NCBI RefSeq assembly: GCF_010183535.1
Contig: NC_071331.1
Span: forward strand, 14,880,001 to 14,944,000
DNA length: 64,000 nt
Direction: 5' to 3'
Source: Caenorhabditis remanei
Lineage: Eukaryota > Nematoda > Chromadorea > Rhabditida > Rhabditidae
Positions 39,001 through 53,193 of this stretch are shown in pieces. The notes under the pieces were generated by a model. The model was given only the letters and a program-made list of their open reading frames with translations, was not told where the DNA came from and searched no databases. The translations under genes and the position numbers were made by a program. Position 1 is the first letter of the stretch. The number at the start of each line of letters is the position of its first letter.

Positions 39001-42000
39001 TTAAAAAGAAGAAAAAGCTCACGAGTGAGCGCACAACAAAACTAATTATACTAATTAGGATAATATGAAGTGGCGGTGTGGCGGAAATGTGGTTGGTGGG
39101 AAATGAAAGTGAGAGAATGGAAGAAAGTGTGAAGAAATGGCAAGACGAAAGAGAAATAGAGCTCATTGCTATACTTATGAGCAAAGTGCAAGCAGCCACT
39201 TGAGTTAAATGGTGACGAACCAGATGGTTGAGGAACTTACAGAGAGTTGGTTTAAGAGACATAATTGTTATGATAATGACACAAGAAATGATTCCATTCA
39301 ATTTGAAACTTTTGCTGAAATGGGCATGCAGTTTTTCCAAAATAGTATTCGTTTCAGCAATTTTCAGTAGAGAAATATCAACGTTAGAAGGTTGAGAGTG
39401 TGTGATCAGTAACCAAATTGTCTAAAACTTTGCTAAAATTGGAAAGCACAACTTATTTTATTGACTTTCACTTGAACAAAATTCTTTGTCGAAATGAAAA
39501 ATGGGATTTTGGGGTTATAGTTCTATTTTGGGCTTAAATTATCAATCACAGAATTAAACTCCAGGGGTATTCTAGAATTTCTACAAAAATTGAGATTTTC
39601 TGGTAATTCATAGTCTTGCGACACCCTTTCAATACCAGTTTTCTTCGATAAGATTGCAAAAACCAGTAGCTTTTGGCAGTTGCTGTATCCCAAATAGTTT
39701 TCGATGTAAACCGTTTTTCCAGATGTGATGAAAAAGCAATCTATGTCATCTCCCGCCACGAGTCTATTGATCACGCTGAGCTGACTGTAATCGAGAAAGT
39801 TGCAAAGTCTGTATGCGTGGAACCACTTCTTTTGTATCATGTTGCTGCTCATGGTAAGTTTTTAGAAAAATCATTCATTGTAAAGAAGAAAAAATGATAT
39901 CATGAAAAGGCACCGATTGAAGAAATAGGCTTGAACAAAAAGAAAGAATGAAAGTGAGAAAAAGAAAGAATTGGGAAAGAAACAAAAGAAGAATATCACA
40001 ATTTTGAAGGCACTTTTACATAAATTCTAAACTATTTTAGATCCTATTACCCGATTTCTTTTTCAGACGAATGCATCTTTGAACACAGTCGTCTTAAACC
40101 TCCCGCATGTAGTTCCATCGATATTGTATCGAGTAATGCAGAATGGATTGAAATGAATCTGCAACAAATTGAGGTTAGTTAGTGTATTTCTCTCTTTAAG
40201 TTCTGCAAGTCCCGGTCCCCCCAAAAAACTGAAAAAAAGAGAAGAAGAGAGGAGACCGCAAAAAATAATTTAGTTGTCAACTTCACTTTGACATATGAGT
40301 TCCGTTTGCGATTTTGGGACGAGTCTCTTGAGTACGGAGTTGTCTTTAAAAGAGAAAAAGAGAAGAGAGAAAAGGAGATGAAAATAGGAAATGTGTACTT
40401 TTTGTGATCGGAAATTTGCATATAAATATAAAGGAGCACCTTTTCTGAACATTTATGCAAATCGCGAACGTCTGGAGGAAGACTTCAGGTTCTTCGAATG
40501 ACTATAGAAGTTAGAAATCAAGTTAACCCTAGAAGTAGAAAATACAGTAACCATATGATCTTACGTGTTCGAATTCCTTATTCCGTTCAATTCAACTCAT
40601 TTTCAGGCATCCTACGGTCGTCTTCTCTACCAAGTTGTTGCAAGTTCAAACAGTCGTGCACCTACATTTGCCCTCCGATTCGATGGACAACACTTCCAAA
40701 AAATCACCGAGCAGTACGTGTTAAATCCCTCTCATTTTTCATTCTTTTCATTGTGACCACACGCGATTCTTAGGCACGCAAGCCCTTCTCTATCTGCTTC
40801 TGCCTTCACATAATTCATTTTTCGAGAGCCCTTTTTGAAGAGCAAATTAGGTTCTTCTTTTGGTCCCTCTCTTCCCCTTTTTCTCCCCTTTTTTTACTTT
40901 TCTTCGTGGAGACTCTCAGTTTTTTGTGTGTGTTCGGAGAAGCACAAAAAGTTTCTTCTCCTTCAACTGCTCCCATCTCATCGGAGCACTTGGAAAGAGC
41001 TCACACAAAAACTGCAAATTTATTCACAAGTCAGTGAATAGAGGACGCGCACCGCTGAGCACACGGAAAATGAGGAGAGATAAGAGAAAACGAGAAATGA
41101 ATTCTATGAAATTCGAAACAGATCTGACACATTGGAAGAGAGTGAGACAGGGCAATACTAAAGAGAAACTCCATGATTTTTTAATCGTCATCCTCTAGTT
41201 GCAGATGGCAAAAAAACATTGAGAGAGAATCGGAAAATGTGAAAAGTGGCGGCTCAACATGCGATTTTCTTTTTGACGTTTTTGATGGACTCTCAGAAAA
41301 ACTATTTTGAAATTTAGTTGTTCAAGAAAAGTGGTATCCTTCTTCTCTACTCAAGGAGAAACATTAAGACTTAAATTAAGAGAGAAGGCACATAAACATT
41401 TTTGTAAACTGAAAAGAAAAAAAAACAAACCAAAATAAAAACTAGTTTCATCTTCAGACCATCCGGATGCCTTTCTTCTCCAATTGCTCAAATTCGATTC
41501 TCTCAACGTAACCGGAATCTGATATATCTTCCTTCTGATGATGGCCTTATTGCTGTTATTCATCCAGCTGGTGTACGATCCGATCTTCTTCTTCGAGAAG
41601 CTCAAATGTCGGGTGTTCTTCCGTGTTTGGCTCCGACTCCAATTCCAGAAAATCAAAATTGTACTCAATTAGTTGCTCCAGTATGTAAATATCCGAATGA
41701 GGCATTGACAGATACCGAGCAGGTACGGTAGATGGGGTGAGAAGTTGAAGCAACAGATTGAAATTTCAGATGAACGGAGATTGGTTCCTATTTTCTTCTG
41801 ATCCAATGTTTGTGTTGAACTGGAGATGTACATTCAAAGACGGAGATGATGATTACACTCATTCATTTGAATGTTTCTCCGAGTCTTGGGTTGGAGAATG
41901 TGAGCGTCCGACACGTGGAACACTTCACATCAATGCATCCAATTCAACATTCTACACCGTTTTTGACGAAGAAGAGGCTCCAATTCGAACTCCAGAAGCA

Positions 42001-42201
42001 GAAATCTTCACATCTGGAAGGATATCAGTGACCGATGAACGTTTAATATTGCTTAAAGAAGATCATCTCGTTGGAAGAGCGTACTCGTTGTGGTTGAGAA
42101 AAACTGAGGGTGGAATGACAGAAAAAGTGAAACAAGACGCCGAATCATTTTGTGTTTGGCCAATTGAATCGCAAATCAGACATACTGCAATGTTGTGTTA
42201 A
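36096..42201 (+). CDS. Large secreted protein of tandem lipocalin-like modules, 1076 aa
   Basis: Twenty exons: 36096-36209, 36253-36392, 36445-36545, 36608-36700, 36750-36893, 36938-37074, 37122-37240, 37289-37395, 37445-37651, 37696-38031, 38075-38281, 38335-38486, 38531-38658, 38707-38834, 38887-38962, 39723-39853, 40067-40173, 40607-40713, 41458-41722, 41770-42201; all in phase (3231 bases). A signal peptide (HILSLFLLILITPEVVFS) leads modules with a lipocalin-like G-x-W start: QYNGSWFVIAR, LQGVWYIAAD, ERAGTWFLMS, MNGDWFLFSS. Each module closes with a C-x14-C signature (first Cys at about residues 185, 375, 556, 761, 1061). There is no TM segment, so it is probably extracellular. Lipocalins carry small hydrophobic ligands; a multi-barrel carrier is inference. 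I do not recognise a named gene. Three long introns (38963-39722, 40174-40606, 40714-41457) break the otherwise compact gene. Confidence 0.8.
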
Positions 42202-42239
42202 CATAGATGACAGTAGTAGTTGAATGCAACGACCTGAAA

Positions 42240-45200
42240 TTATATATATCGGAATAAAGCTATGGTTTTCTTTTGAATTTTCACACTTACCATAACAGTA
42301 GCTGCTCCGACTGTAAGAGGAACAAGAACCAAAAGTACAGTGAGTAATGATGTCTTTGTCGTTCCTTCTCGTTCCATTAAACCAGGTGGAGGCGGTGGAA
42401 TTCCATCGTCGGGTCGATCCATTCGATGAAAAACCAACGGAGCATCGTGGTGTCCAGGTGGCTCAGCAGGTGACATTGAATCCTCTTGACGACTGGAATC
42501 GAAATGAGATGAGGAAGAAGACGGAGCATAACCAGAAGAAGAAGAAGAAGAAGAAGAAGAAGAAGAAGAAGAAGAAGAAGACGAAGAAGATGATGAAGCG
42601 GAAGACGTTCTTCTGAAGACACACAAACCAGATGCATGCGGATTATCAAAATATTCGCGGCCGCCTCACACACCCGGGATTCGTATTTTCAATTGAGAGA
42701 AGTGGTTTATTGAGAAGCTTTGAAATCAGGCAAATGTGAGCCAATCCAAAAATAATTCATTCGTGCAATTAATGGTGTTTGTGAAGGACAAATCGGTATG
42801 TTATTCTAAACGAATAGAATCGGAAAAAGGAACGGAAATCGGGAGTGACAAGAAAATGATGGTGTAATTTAGAATTTGAAGAAGATTTGTGAGAGAAAGC
42901 GACCTAATTGTCATGCTATTATAGCAAAAAGTGACTAGTTAAGTTTGTGTCAAATCGAATCAGGGTGTGAAGCGTGGAAATTCTAGAAAGAAAATTCTAG
43001 AAAGCAGGTGCCAGAATAACAATCCTATGTTGTAAAAATAAAAAGTACGTAAACCTTATTTTTGACTGCAAGGAATACAGTCGTAGGTATTATCATTCAC
43101 CTATTTTCAATCTCTGATTCCGGGAATACCGATTTTTTCTAAATTTTAATCTAAAACTGGTACGTATCGGGTATCAAGGTTTTGAGCATTGAGACCGCGT
43201 ACAGTATAGGCTGAAACTGTCGGCTGAGTCATTTTCCTCTTATTTCTATCTATATTTGTCTTGCTTTGTTGGCCATCAGAACTCTAAAAGTACACTTTTG
43301 AATGCAACTTTTTCTCCGTATTCCGAATTTCCTGGTTTCCTATTCTATCCTCATTTTATGCACTATTCCCAGAATACAATTGCTCGTCATCACGTCTCGG
43401 GGCGGCTTCGTCAAAGTATCCTCCTTTTTGATGTTTCATAGCAGAAATATCTTCTTCTTCTTTCTTCTTTTTTCTTATTCCATCTTCTACATTCAATTTG
43501 TAAGAAGAAGAAGAAGGAGGAGGAGACAGCCACTTTTGAAAGAAGACTCGGTTTTCTAACGAGCCTCCTTCTTGGCAACATTGAATCAAAAGAAGGAAAA
43601 AAGAAAGAAAGAAGAAGAAGATGTGATAATCCAATTCTCAGTGCAGAAACAAGTGCTAGTGCTCTCTGTGAGTATGTGTTAGAGGCATGCCACGTCATTC
43701 CTTATCTCAAAATAAAAACCAACCTTGTATGAGTTCTTAAAAAGGCGAATGTGTTGCAGAACGGTTGATCACATGCACACAAATCCGTCCATTTATCATC
43801 TTCGTTCCTGCAAAATCGAACAGTTCACTCGAAATTTTTGAAGCTTTCAGTGATGATATTTATAAACATTCAGGTATGAATTTGGGTTACGTTTTCTCAA
43901 ATGTTCACCAGTGCGGCTTCCAGTTTTCAACCTATTTTTCCTTTAGAGTTACTTATTTGTTAGCTCCAAAAGTTAGCTTTTTAGATTTTTCGTGTTTCTG
44001 TACTGATAACTCACAGTTCTGTTTCTTATCCTATGAAAACTTCAAACCCCAGAAACAGGTCACTGACAACTACAGTACCCCTTTTTTGAATAAATGAATA
44101 TTTGAAATTGTATATGATGATCCCTATTATTCAGACAAAAGAACGAAACCACTCGTTATTTTTCTCAAATTTTATACATTCTCTTTTTGTGGATAGCACC
44201 ATCAAAAACAAAGCAGAGGTCCTCTCTCTCTCTCTGTGCTCCGTCGTTCCATTTTTCCTGCTTCTTCTCAATATATACATGGGATATGTGCATATACTCT
44301 CACTATATAGATATTTGTGTGAGAAGAGCCCTCAAGTCAAAAACTTGTATGCTTTTCGATGAAGTGTCCCTTCTCTCCGTCAGTCAATTCTTGTCGACGT
44401 GGTGGTAGGCTCTGACAAATGATGCGTGAAATGATACATGTTGGTATATGAGAAGAAGAAAGGAAAAAGAGAAACTCTTTTCTCAGTGTTCTTTTTTGGG
44501 TTCTCTCTTCATTCCTTCTGACAGATGAACAAGACACGACGGACATCATTGCGCCTGGATTTGTCATTTGTGATGGATGAATTTGTTTGGATATGTCGAG
44601 GGGAACCAGTCACTTGAATACACCACTAAATCACATCTTTATGGTCTACTGAATATATTTCAGATCATGGAAATTTAGGATTTAGGTAGTTTCGATGTGA
44701 AATGATTTCGGTCAGACGACCAGAGTCTCCTTCAATGGAGTGATGGATATTGTCTTGATATCAATCTTATAAATTCAAACGGATTCATACATTCAGATGT
44801 CCCATTACACATCCCGGAGTATAGATCTTCACCATTCTCGTCAACGTTTCCGACTAGTTTTATTCTGATTTTTTCCGAAAATCGTGCGTCATTCCCTACG
44901 TTGCCACAAGCACAATCTGGGCAACTGTTGATCAAAAATTCACAAGTTTTCTCCCGTTTTTTCGAGTACTTCTCTCGGACTTTCTTACTTTCTTTCCTCC
45001 TGAATCGCATACTAAATGCATTAGGCTCAGTGTGCTCCAAGTCATCTTCTTCCCGTCTTCTGTGTGTATGTGCGTGTGGGACTCAAAGAGCATCACGTTG
45101 AGTTTCGGGTAATATGAGACGACGCAAAGGAGCAGAAGAAGAAGAATAAGAAGAGGCGGCAGAAGGCCTTCTACTTTTTCTCCGTTTTTGCCACCAGATC

Positions 45201-46210
45201 TATCGGAGAAACAAAAAAATAGGTTCACTTTTTACCCCCCTGTTTACAAAAAAAGTTTAGAAAAGAGAGAGTACAAAATATTGGAAAGCACAAATCTGAT
45301 ATGCATGCCCTCCGAAATGCGTCGTAAAATGTTATGGGCTCACAGCTTCTGGGGGAGCAGTTTAGAGCAGTTTGGGTGGTAATCGAATGCTTCATTGCTT
45401 CTTCTTCTTCTCAGGTGTCTCCACCTAGTATTCGTGGGAATCACGACCCAGATAATAGCCAAACACATTTAGACTCTCTTGTTCCCCGTCCACACACACA
45501 CAAAATAATGCAATCACCGTCAGGGGTGTCGTTCGTTTCGGTTGTCGGGAGAGAGAGAAAGAGCTAACGACCGCGAATTCGTCATTACGAACAAATGGGA
45601 ATTAGATGTGGAATGAGCTGGTTTCTAGTAGGTTAAAGCTTGTTATCCCGTCAACACCTTTAATCACCTTTTATGGCAATTTTTGATTAAATTCACCCAA
45701 TTCCCATATTTATTTTTCCAACGCATGACCCATTTACCCAAAAAGAAAAAAAGTCAAGAAGGTTCTCTATTGAGAAAATAGGAAAGATTCTGAATAATTA
45801 ATATTTTCTTTTCTCTCTTCATTTATTTGGATTATTTTTGGAAAAAAGGGAGACGTATCATTGATTTTTAAACAAAAAAGTCAGACGGAGAGTGGGAAAA
45901 ACTGAATTAATTGTCGTGTGCTCAGTTTAACCGCTTCAATCACAAGTAGATCAGAAAGTGAAACTTTTTTTCTTAAATCAAGAATGAAAACTCACTTATG
46001 ACATCCCAAAGTGTTGGTTCCACATGTTCGTATCACTTGATTACTGTCTCTGAGTATTCCAACCAGACAAACTGTTCCATCACATGATCCATACGGTACA
46101 CAGTGATCATCAGTACAGTAACACTTTACAGAATTCACCGCATCCGGAAGAAAGAAAATTAGAAGAAGAAACTGGATTTGATACCGCCATCGTTGTCGTC
46201 CAGGCCTCAT
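42240..46210 (-). CDS. Activin-receptor-ectodomain-like, Ser-rich single-TM protein, 271 aa
   Basis: Exons on the minus strand: 45996-46210, 44781-44924, 43724-43807, 42240-42612; all in phase. A signal peptide (FLLLIFFLPDAVNS) is followed by a Cys-rich module: VKCYCTDDHC, CDGTVCLVGI, TCGTNTLGCHN, CPDCACG and ending CACDQPFCN. That is the spacing style of activin-receptor/three-finger (Ly6-like) ectodomains, whose final Cys is followed by Asn. A run of 21 consecutive Ser then leads to a Pro-rich stretch, one TM segment (LLTVLLVLVPLTVGAATVM) and a short basic tail. No kinase domain follows, so it is not a classical type I/II receptor; a co-receptor, decoy or unrelated three-finger protein is possible. 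The second donor (CC|gtttga) is weak but the only one keeping the frame. The longer in-frame ATG at 46267 is a less likely start because an acceptor (TTTCAG) lies between. Confidence 0.75.
42534..42581. repeat. Coding (GAA/TTC)n microsatellite
   Basis: About 48 bases of uninterrupted GAA trinucleotide on the plus strand. Read on the minus strand it gives 16 identical TCT Ser codons, part of a 21-Ser tract in the activin-like gene. Confidence 0.95.
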
Positions 46211-49200
46211 TCTATGACATGACAAACTAGGTGAGAAACGGGCGGGACGTGATCTGAAATTAAACATTTATAGATCTAGAAGAAAAAGTTGAAGGTTACT
46301 GTAGAAAAAAATGTCCACGATAATAGAAAAAAAATTTTTTGAAACAACTGGTCTAAAACCGGAAAAAAAGTACAGTCTTTCGCTAAAAAAATGGAAAAAC
46401 TAAATCAAAGGTTTCTGAAAATCTCAAGAGCCTTTTCTACATTTCTCATGCTCGGAAAAATGAAATTTTTCAATTCAAAAAAGAGAATGAGAATATTATG
46501 AGTCAGAATCACATGTCCATAACATTTTATGAACGTCTAGAAGAGCTGAATTGAAAAAATGAAGTACTTCATAAACAACGTCTTTGATGTATCTGTGTAG
46601 ACAGACTACATCTTGAGAAATCGAGAAACGTTATTCCAGAAAACAGTCTTCGAAATAAAACGAATGGCTCAGAACAGTTGGTTCTTAACATTTTGGAACA
46701 GGAATAAAACGAAAAGAGGGAAAAGGTGAATGAACACTGAATAAAACATAACAATAGAGATGCTAAAGACAAAACAAAGGCGAGAAAAAAGAAAAAAACG
46801 GGGCGAAAAAACTCGGTGGGTGGGGTTTTCGTCTGTCACTCTGCGTTTCTGAATCTCTAGATCTATCTGAGGCGGCGGGTCCCCTCGTCCGAAAGACTCA
46901 CTCATCGATTCTGACGGACAAAGTCGGAAGGGCCTAAGCCCCGCCCTTTTCTCCCGGGAGCCACACCGTAAGACACGCCCATTTTTCTCTTTTTTCAAGG
47001 GCCCACAGTGATGTCATTTTTCATAAGTTTTAGGTGTTTCTGTTTAAGAATAAAGATTGAGAATCGAATATTGAGAAACTCGAGAATCCTGGGATTTCCT
47101 ACCAGAACAAAATGAAAAAGAGTGTGACAGACATAATAAGATAGATTGACTACATCATCATCATCAGAAGAGAAACAGACACGTCGATTCAATTCTCTTC
47201 TTCTTCTCATTTTGTCGCCATTTCCATTTTTCTTTTCTATTTGCTCTGTGTTGCCAACGGCAGGAAGTGAAGAGAATAGAGTGCATGTATATATAAATCT
47301 ATTCAATTTCCACTTTCGGAATGTTTGGAACATCTTTCCCATATAAGCCCTTTTCTGTCTTCTCTCCAAATAATTTTCTGAACTCTCGGAAGAAATTGTT
47401 GGATCAGTGCAGTTTCAAGATTTTTTCATCACGTCAAACAGCTATAAACCTTTAGATAGGATTCAGAAAGTGTTCTATTAAAATCTAAAAAGTGGTATCA
47501 CCGATATGTTTTTACAAACATGATTTCTCTAAAATTTTAATTTTAATTCTGACCGGAAAGAAGTTTTCAATTGTTTTTATGATTCGAATAATTAGATTTT
47601 TTCTGATATGATGGTCTGAGTTTCGAGACCTTCGCAAAGTTCTAATTCGATCTCTGAATATTTTTACTTGAATTCCTATGCGTTTTCATTTAATTCTCAG
47701 AGATTATATCAGAAAATAACCTACAATCGCTAAAAAGAGTAAATAAGAAAAATAACCCTTTCCCTGGCCACATCCATCTATCATCAGTACTTTTCTTCTA
47801 CTCTTTTCTGGGTACCCTTTATATATATTTTCCATTATTTTCAAAATGAAATCTTAGTTATTTGAAAGTACGATTGAAATTGTTTTTTTCTTGCGACAAA
47901 ACGAAAAGTGAACTTCAAGAACATCAAAAGATCTTTTTCTTTTGATACAGAACCCTGATCTCAATTTCATTTTCAAAATTATAAACAAAAAACTACATTT
48001 TTTCAACAACGCCAAAAACCCACTGCCATACCTGAACCGTGAAAATTGAGGTATGTAGTCGTTATGATCGTTATGTTTTGCAAAAACCCATACTCTTTTT
48101 TCTGAATTTCGGAATATTTCAGAATTTCTCACACGTCGTTCCTATTTTTCAATTAGTAGTTTCGTATAGATTTTGAGAAGGAAAAAATAAAAAAGTTTGG
48201 GAAGAAAAGTAGATACTCAAAAAAGAAAAAGCGATACTTATTCATGTTTTCAGGAAGAGAAAAACTAGTCAACAACAACAAGAAAACAAGAGAAGGAAGT
48301 ACAGTAATCCATTTGTGAGAAGGGATTCATTTGATTTAGTATTTTGAAACAATTGGAAACAATTCGGAAGGGAAATGGGAAAAGGGAAGAGAGAAGGATG
48401 AATAAATCAAGGTTCGGGATGACTCGATTGAAATCAGAAGAGTAAAAAACCAGGAATCGGATCATGCGGAGCACTTCTAGAGATTCTGAATATCATCTCC
48501 GCTATTGACTATCTCGTGTCGGATTTTCTTTGAGAATAAGAATAGAATTCGAGTGATGCTGATACCGTCATTTAAATCCTGAAAACCTATACATGGTATT
48601 TTGTAAATCTTGTCTGTATAATTTGAGACTTCCGCATTTATTCTACTACTAGGATTTGAAAAAGGAATGACTGCGTAAGATATCCGTAGATTTTGAGAAA
48701 TCTGACATTGTAACATGATAGGAGATGGTCAAACCTATGTGTATAAATGTAGTTTTTCAGAAAATAATGTGGGTCAAAAGACAAAATATATTTGGAACGA
48801 AAGCTCATCAGTATTTTGAAAAACGAGTCTTCTCCTTCCTTTTTTCAGAAATGAAGACCTCGAGAGAGCATTCTCAGCAAGAGAAAGGAGGCTCAGTGGT
48901 ACGATAAACAATATGCTAAAAACAACAACAATAAATTATTTGGCGAAGACTACTCTATAATTAGTTTTTCTTTCTTTTCCTTAAAAGTTTCTTCTTCTTT
49001 TCTTCTTCTTTTTCCTTACTGAGATCTATAATAGGAGGGCGAGAAATTGAAAAAAGAGAGTCTTTTCGTTGTCGTCAAAAAAGGAAAGTAAGTGAGGCGG
49101 GGAAGCAAAAAAGGAGAGCAACGGAAGCGAAACAACTTACGGAAGGAAAAGAGAAGTTGAGTTGACGAAGGCAATTAGAAAATGCCAAGATGATGATGAA

Positions 49201-50574
49201 CAAGTATTTATGAAGTGAAAGAGGAATATGAAAAACAAGTTGAGGTGACTGAAGATCACAAAACTTTTGTGAGAAGCTACAGTCAACCCAAATGAATTTC
49301 AGAACAGGGATACCGATTGAAATGAAAAAATAGCAGTAATTTCTGAAGACGTCAATTTCTGCTGGTGAAAAATGAGGTGAATATTATAAAACACGATTTG
49401 GATGTATCGAAAGAAAGACTGAAACTCTTCCTGATCAGTCCAACGATACAGTAATATTATTGTGTTGACTCCCTTCCTCATCCAACTACTCAATTGACTT
49501 CTGAAATTGTCTCTCTCTTCTTCTTCTTCTCTCTCAAATCCTTCTTTTTTACTTTTTCCCCGTCAACTAGTCGGATGGAAATTTCAAGTTTCCGTATCAA
49601 GTAAAACATGTCTCAAGTGTTTTTCGCTTTCTGACTCTTTTTACTTTTTTGCTCAACTAGTACTACGTAACCGAATTTAGAATTTTTTCAAAGTCGCCAC
49701 ACTAGCATATAGAAAGAAGAGTTAGGAGAAGGAATCAGAGGATAGAAACAAAGAAAATAATAAAAAGAAAAACGATTGAAATTTAGGGAAAATGTTGGTT
49801 TTGAGATTTGAACCTAGTTATTTCCACTTTTTGAAATATCAAAACAAAAGAGAAAAAGTGGATTTGTACCCGTTAACAAGAGATCAGAAATTATGAGTAA
49901 TCATCATCTTTTCTTTTCAAATATTGTGTTATTTTCCAAATGACTAATTCTAAATGTCGTTTTATTCTCTTTCATCTTTTAACTACAAATCAGCTCCAAC
50001 TTTTCTTATTTTTGAAGAAAAAACCAAGAAAACAAGAGAAAATGGATACTTTTTAAAACGAAACAACTAAAAAAGGGAAAATGGAAGATGAAAGATTCGA
50101 TGATTAATCAAAACGAAACGAAACGAAAAGGAAGAAGAAGAAGGCCTTCCCGACCGAAAAAAATGAAATATGTGGCAACGAAAGGATCTCTTTTTCGGTG
50201 AAAAGAGCCGAAAAAACATGCATTATGAGTAAAACGGGATTTCGAAAGGATTCTTCTTCAAACAAGATTTATTATAATGACTGCAAAAGAATTCGAAACG
50301 AATTTCCTATATTTCATTTTTTTGAGCTTTTTGTCTTCAAAAACTGGATTATTTGAGAGTCACAATTAGATATTTAAAAAATATGAAATGGAATCGGCTT
50401 CGTAGAAATTTAAATTACTTTTTTGAAAAATGCATGGTTTATCATTTCTGTGAATTTCTGGCATTGTGTTCCAGTAACTTCGGAGCAAATCTACGAAATA
50501 ATAACGTTTGTTCCATTTTAAGAGTAAATATTTTATTCAAAGACCTATAAAATGATCAAACTATAAGATCCCGT
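46211..50574. other. 4.4-kb gene-poor interval
   Basis: Between the 5' end of the activin-like gene and the 3' end of dyf-18. It holds purine-rich runs and a short repeated AACGA motif near 50110. A 79-codon minus-strand frame near 48600 has no splice support or recognisable motif. No supportable gene. Confidence 0.5.
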
Positions 50575-52163
<1,589 letters not shown>

Positions 52164-52544
52164 ATAAGTATGAAAATGAAGAAGAAGATAGCATTAAAGT
52201 GTAAACGGGAAGGCGATGAAGAACATTTTGAGGCAGAAAAAGAAATAGAAGGCACTCGATAAATATTTGGAAAAAGAAAATAGACGGAGGCAGACGGATG
52301 TAGTTGTCATGGAGACAACCGACAAGTATTCAAACAGACGGAGAGACCTTTTATGAGTTTTTCATGAATAGACGACTTTCTGAAGGGATGAAACAAATCA
52401 AGTTTCTGGCTTGGTTTTGAAGATTTTGAAAGAGTTTTGTTTGAGAAAAAATATGAAATAAGTAAAGATTATTAATTTATTTTGCGGAATGTATACATTA
52501 TTTTGACATGAAATTGTACAATCGAGTTTGTTTCTCTGCATCGT
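52164..52544. other. dyf-18 promoter region and 3' flank of the PAN-like gene
   Basis: A short interval with the X-box-like site at 52303-52316. Nothing else is recognisable. Confidence 0.55.
52303..52316 (-). promoter_or_regulatory. RFX/DAF-19 X-box-like motif upstream of dyf-18
   Basis: On the gene strand it reads GTCTCCATGACAAC, matching the nematode X-box consensus GTYNCYATRGYAAC at 13 of 14 positions. It is about 140 bases upstream of the ATG, the usual distance for DAF-19-controlled ciliary genes. The plus-strand reading GTTGTCATGGAGAC differs by one base from the X-box I recall for che-2. Confidence 0.7.
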
Positions 52545-53193
52545 TTACTTTCTTTTCTTTCCGAATCCTGGATATCCGAATCCTCCGTTGAATCCTCCGT
52601 TAAATCCTCCATTGAGAGCATCTTGAGCGTAATAACAGGCAGCTCCGCTTGCGGGTTGCAAGTTTGTTACATAGCTCAGAATCTCACATTTGAAGGCAAA
52701 TTCGCCGACTTGGAAGAGGTTCACACCGTCACAATCAAACTGACGACACGCTTCTTTGCATTGTTCAATGTCCTGCAATTTCATTTTTTTAAATGAATTT
52801 GGACACAATTTTTCAGATCGAACTCACTTGTACATTGTCGATATCGTATACTTTTCCTCCTTTGCATTCCATTTTTTGTTGCAATAAATAGGCTCGAGCT
52901 CCGACATATTGAGCATGTGGAAGAACTGAAACTGTTTATTATATTCAAGATCTCAGTTGATTGATGTTAGTAGTTGGATCAAAATAACCAACAAAAGTTC
53001 ACAAATGCCAAGGAACCGAATAGATGGAAGTGGATGACTGTTTCTGTGTTGTGCGACAAAAATAACTATAAAAATGTGAAATGAATCGGAACACATTCGG
53101 GTGGCAATTTGTGAACTTACAACTATGACACGCACCGGCCAAATCAAGGAAAAGAAGGCTGAAAAGGAGAAGAGCTGAAGTTGTTGATGGCAT
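52545..53193 (-). CDS. Small secreted PAN-like Cys-rich protein, 132 aa
   Basis: Exons on the minus strand: 53121-53193, 52828-52925, 52545-52772, in phase. A signal peptide (SALLLFSLLFLDLAGACHS) precedes one compact Cys module: MECKGGKVYDI, IEQCKEACRQFDCDGVNLF, FAFKCEILSYV, GAACYYAQ. The CxxxCxxxxCDG core followed by a C-x-I/L strand resembles PAN/apple domains found in many small nematode secreted proteins. The C-terminus is a Gly/Phe/Asn repeat (GGFN repeated) ending GKKRK, which could be a basic cleavage site. Function is unknown; protein or glycan binding is the usual PAN role. Confidence 0.82.

Noticed and set aside
48477..48716. 79-codon minus-strand frame
   Set aside because: No splice sites, signal peptide, motif or nearby exon.
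49800..49830. GGTTCAAAT on the minus strand, like a tRNA T-loop
   Set aside because: No stem pairing, A box or acceptor stem around it. No tRNA gene was found anywhere in the window by eye.
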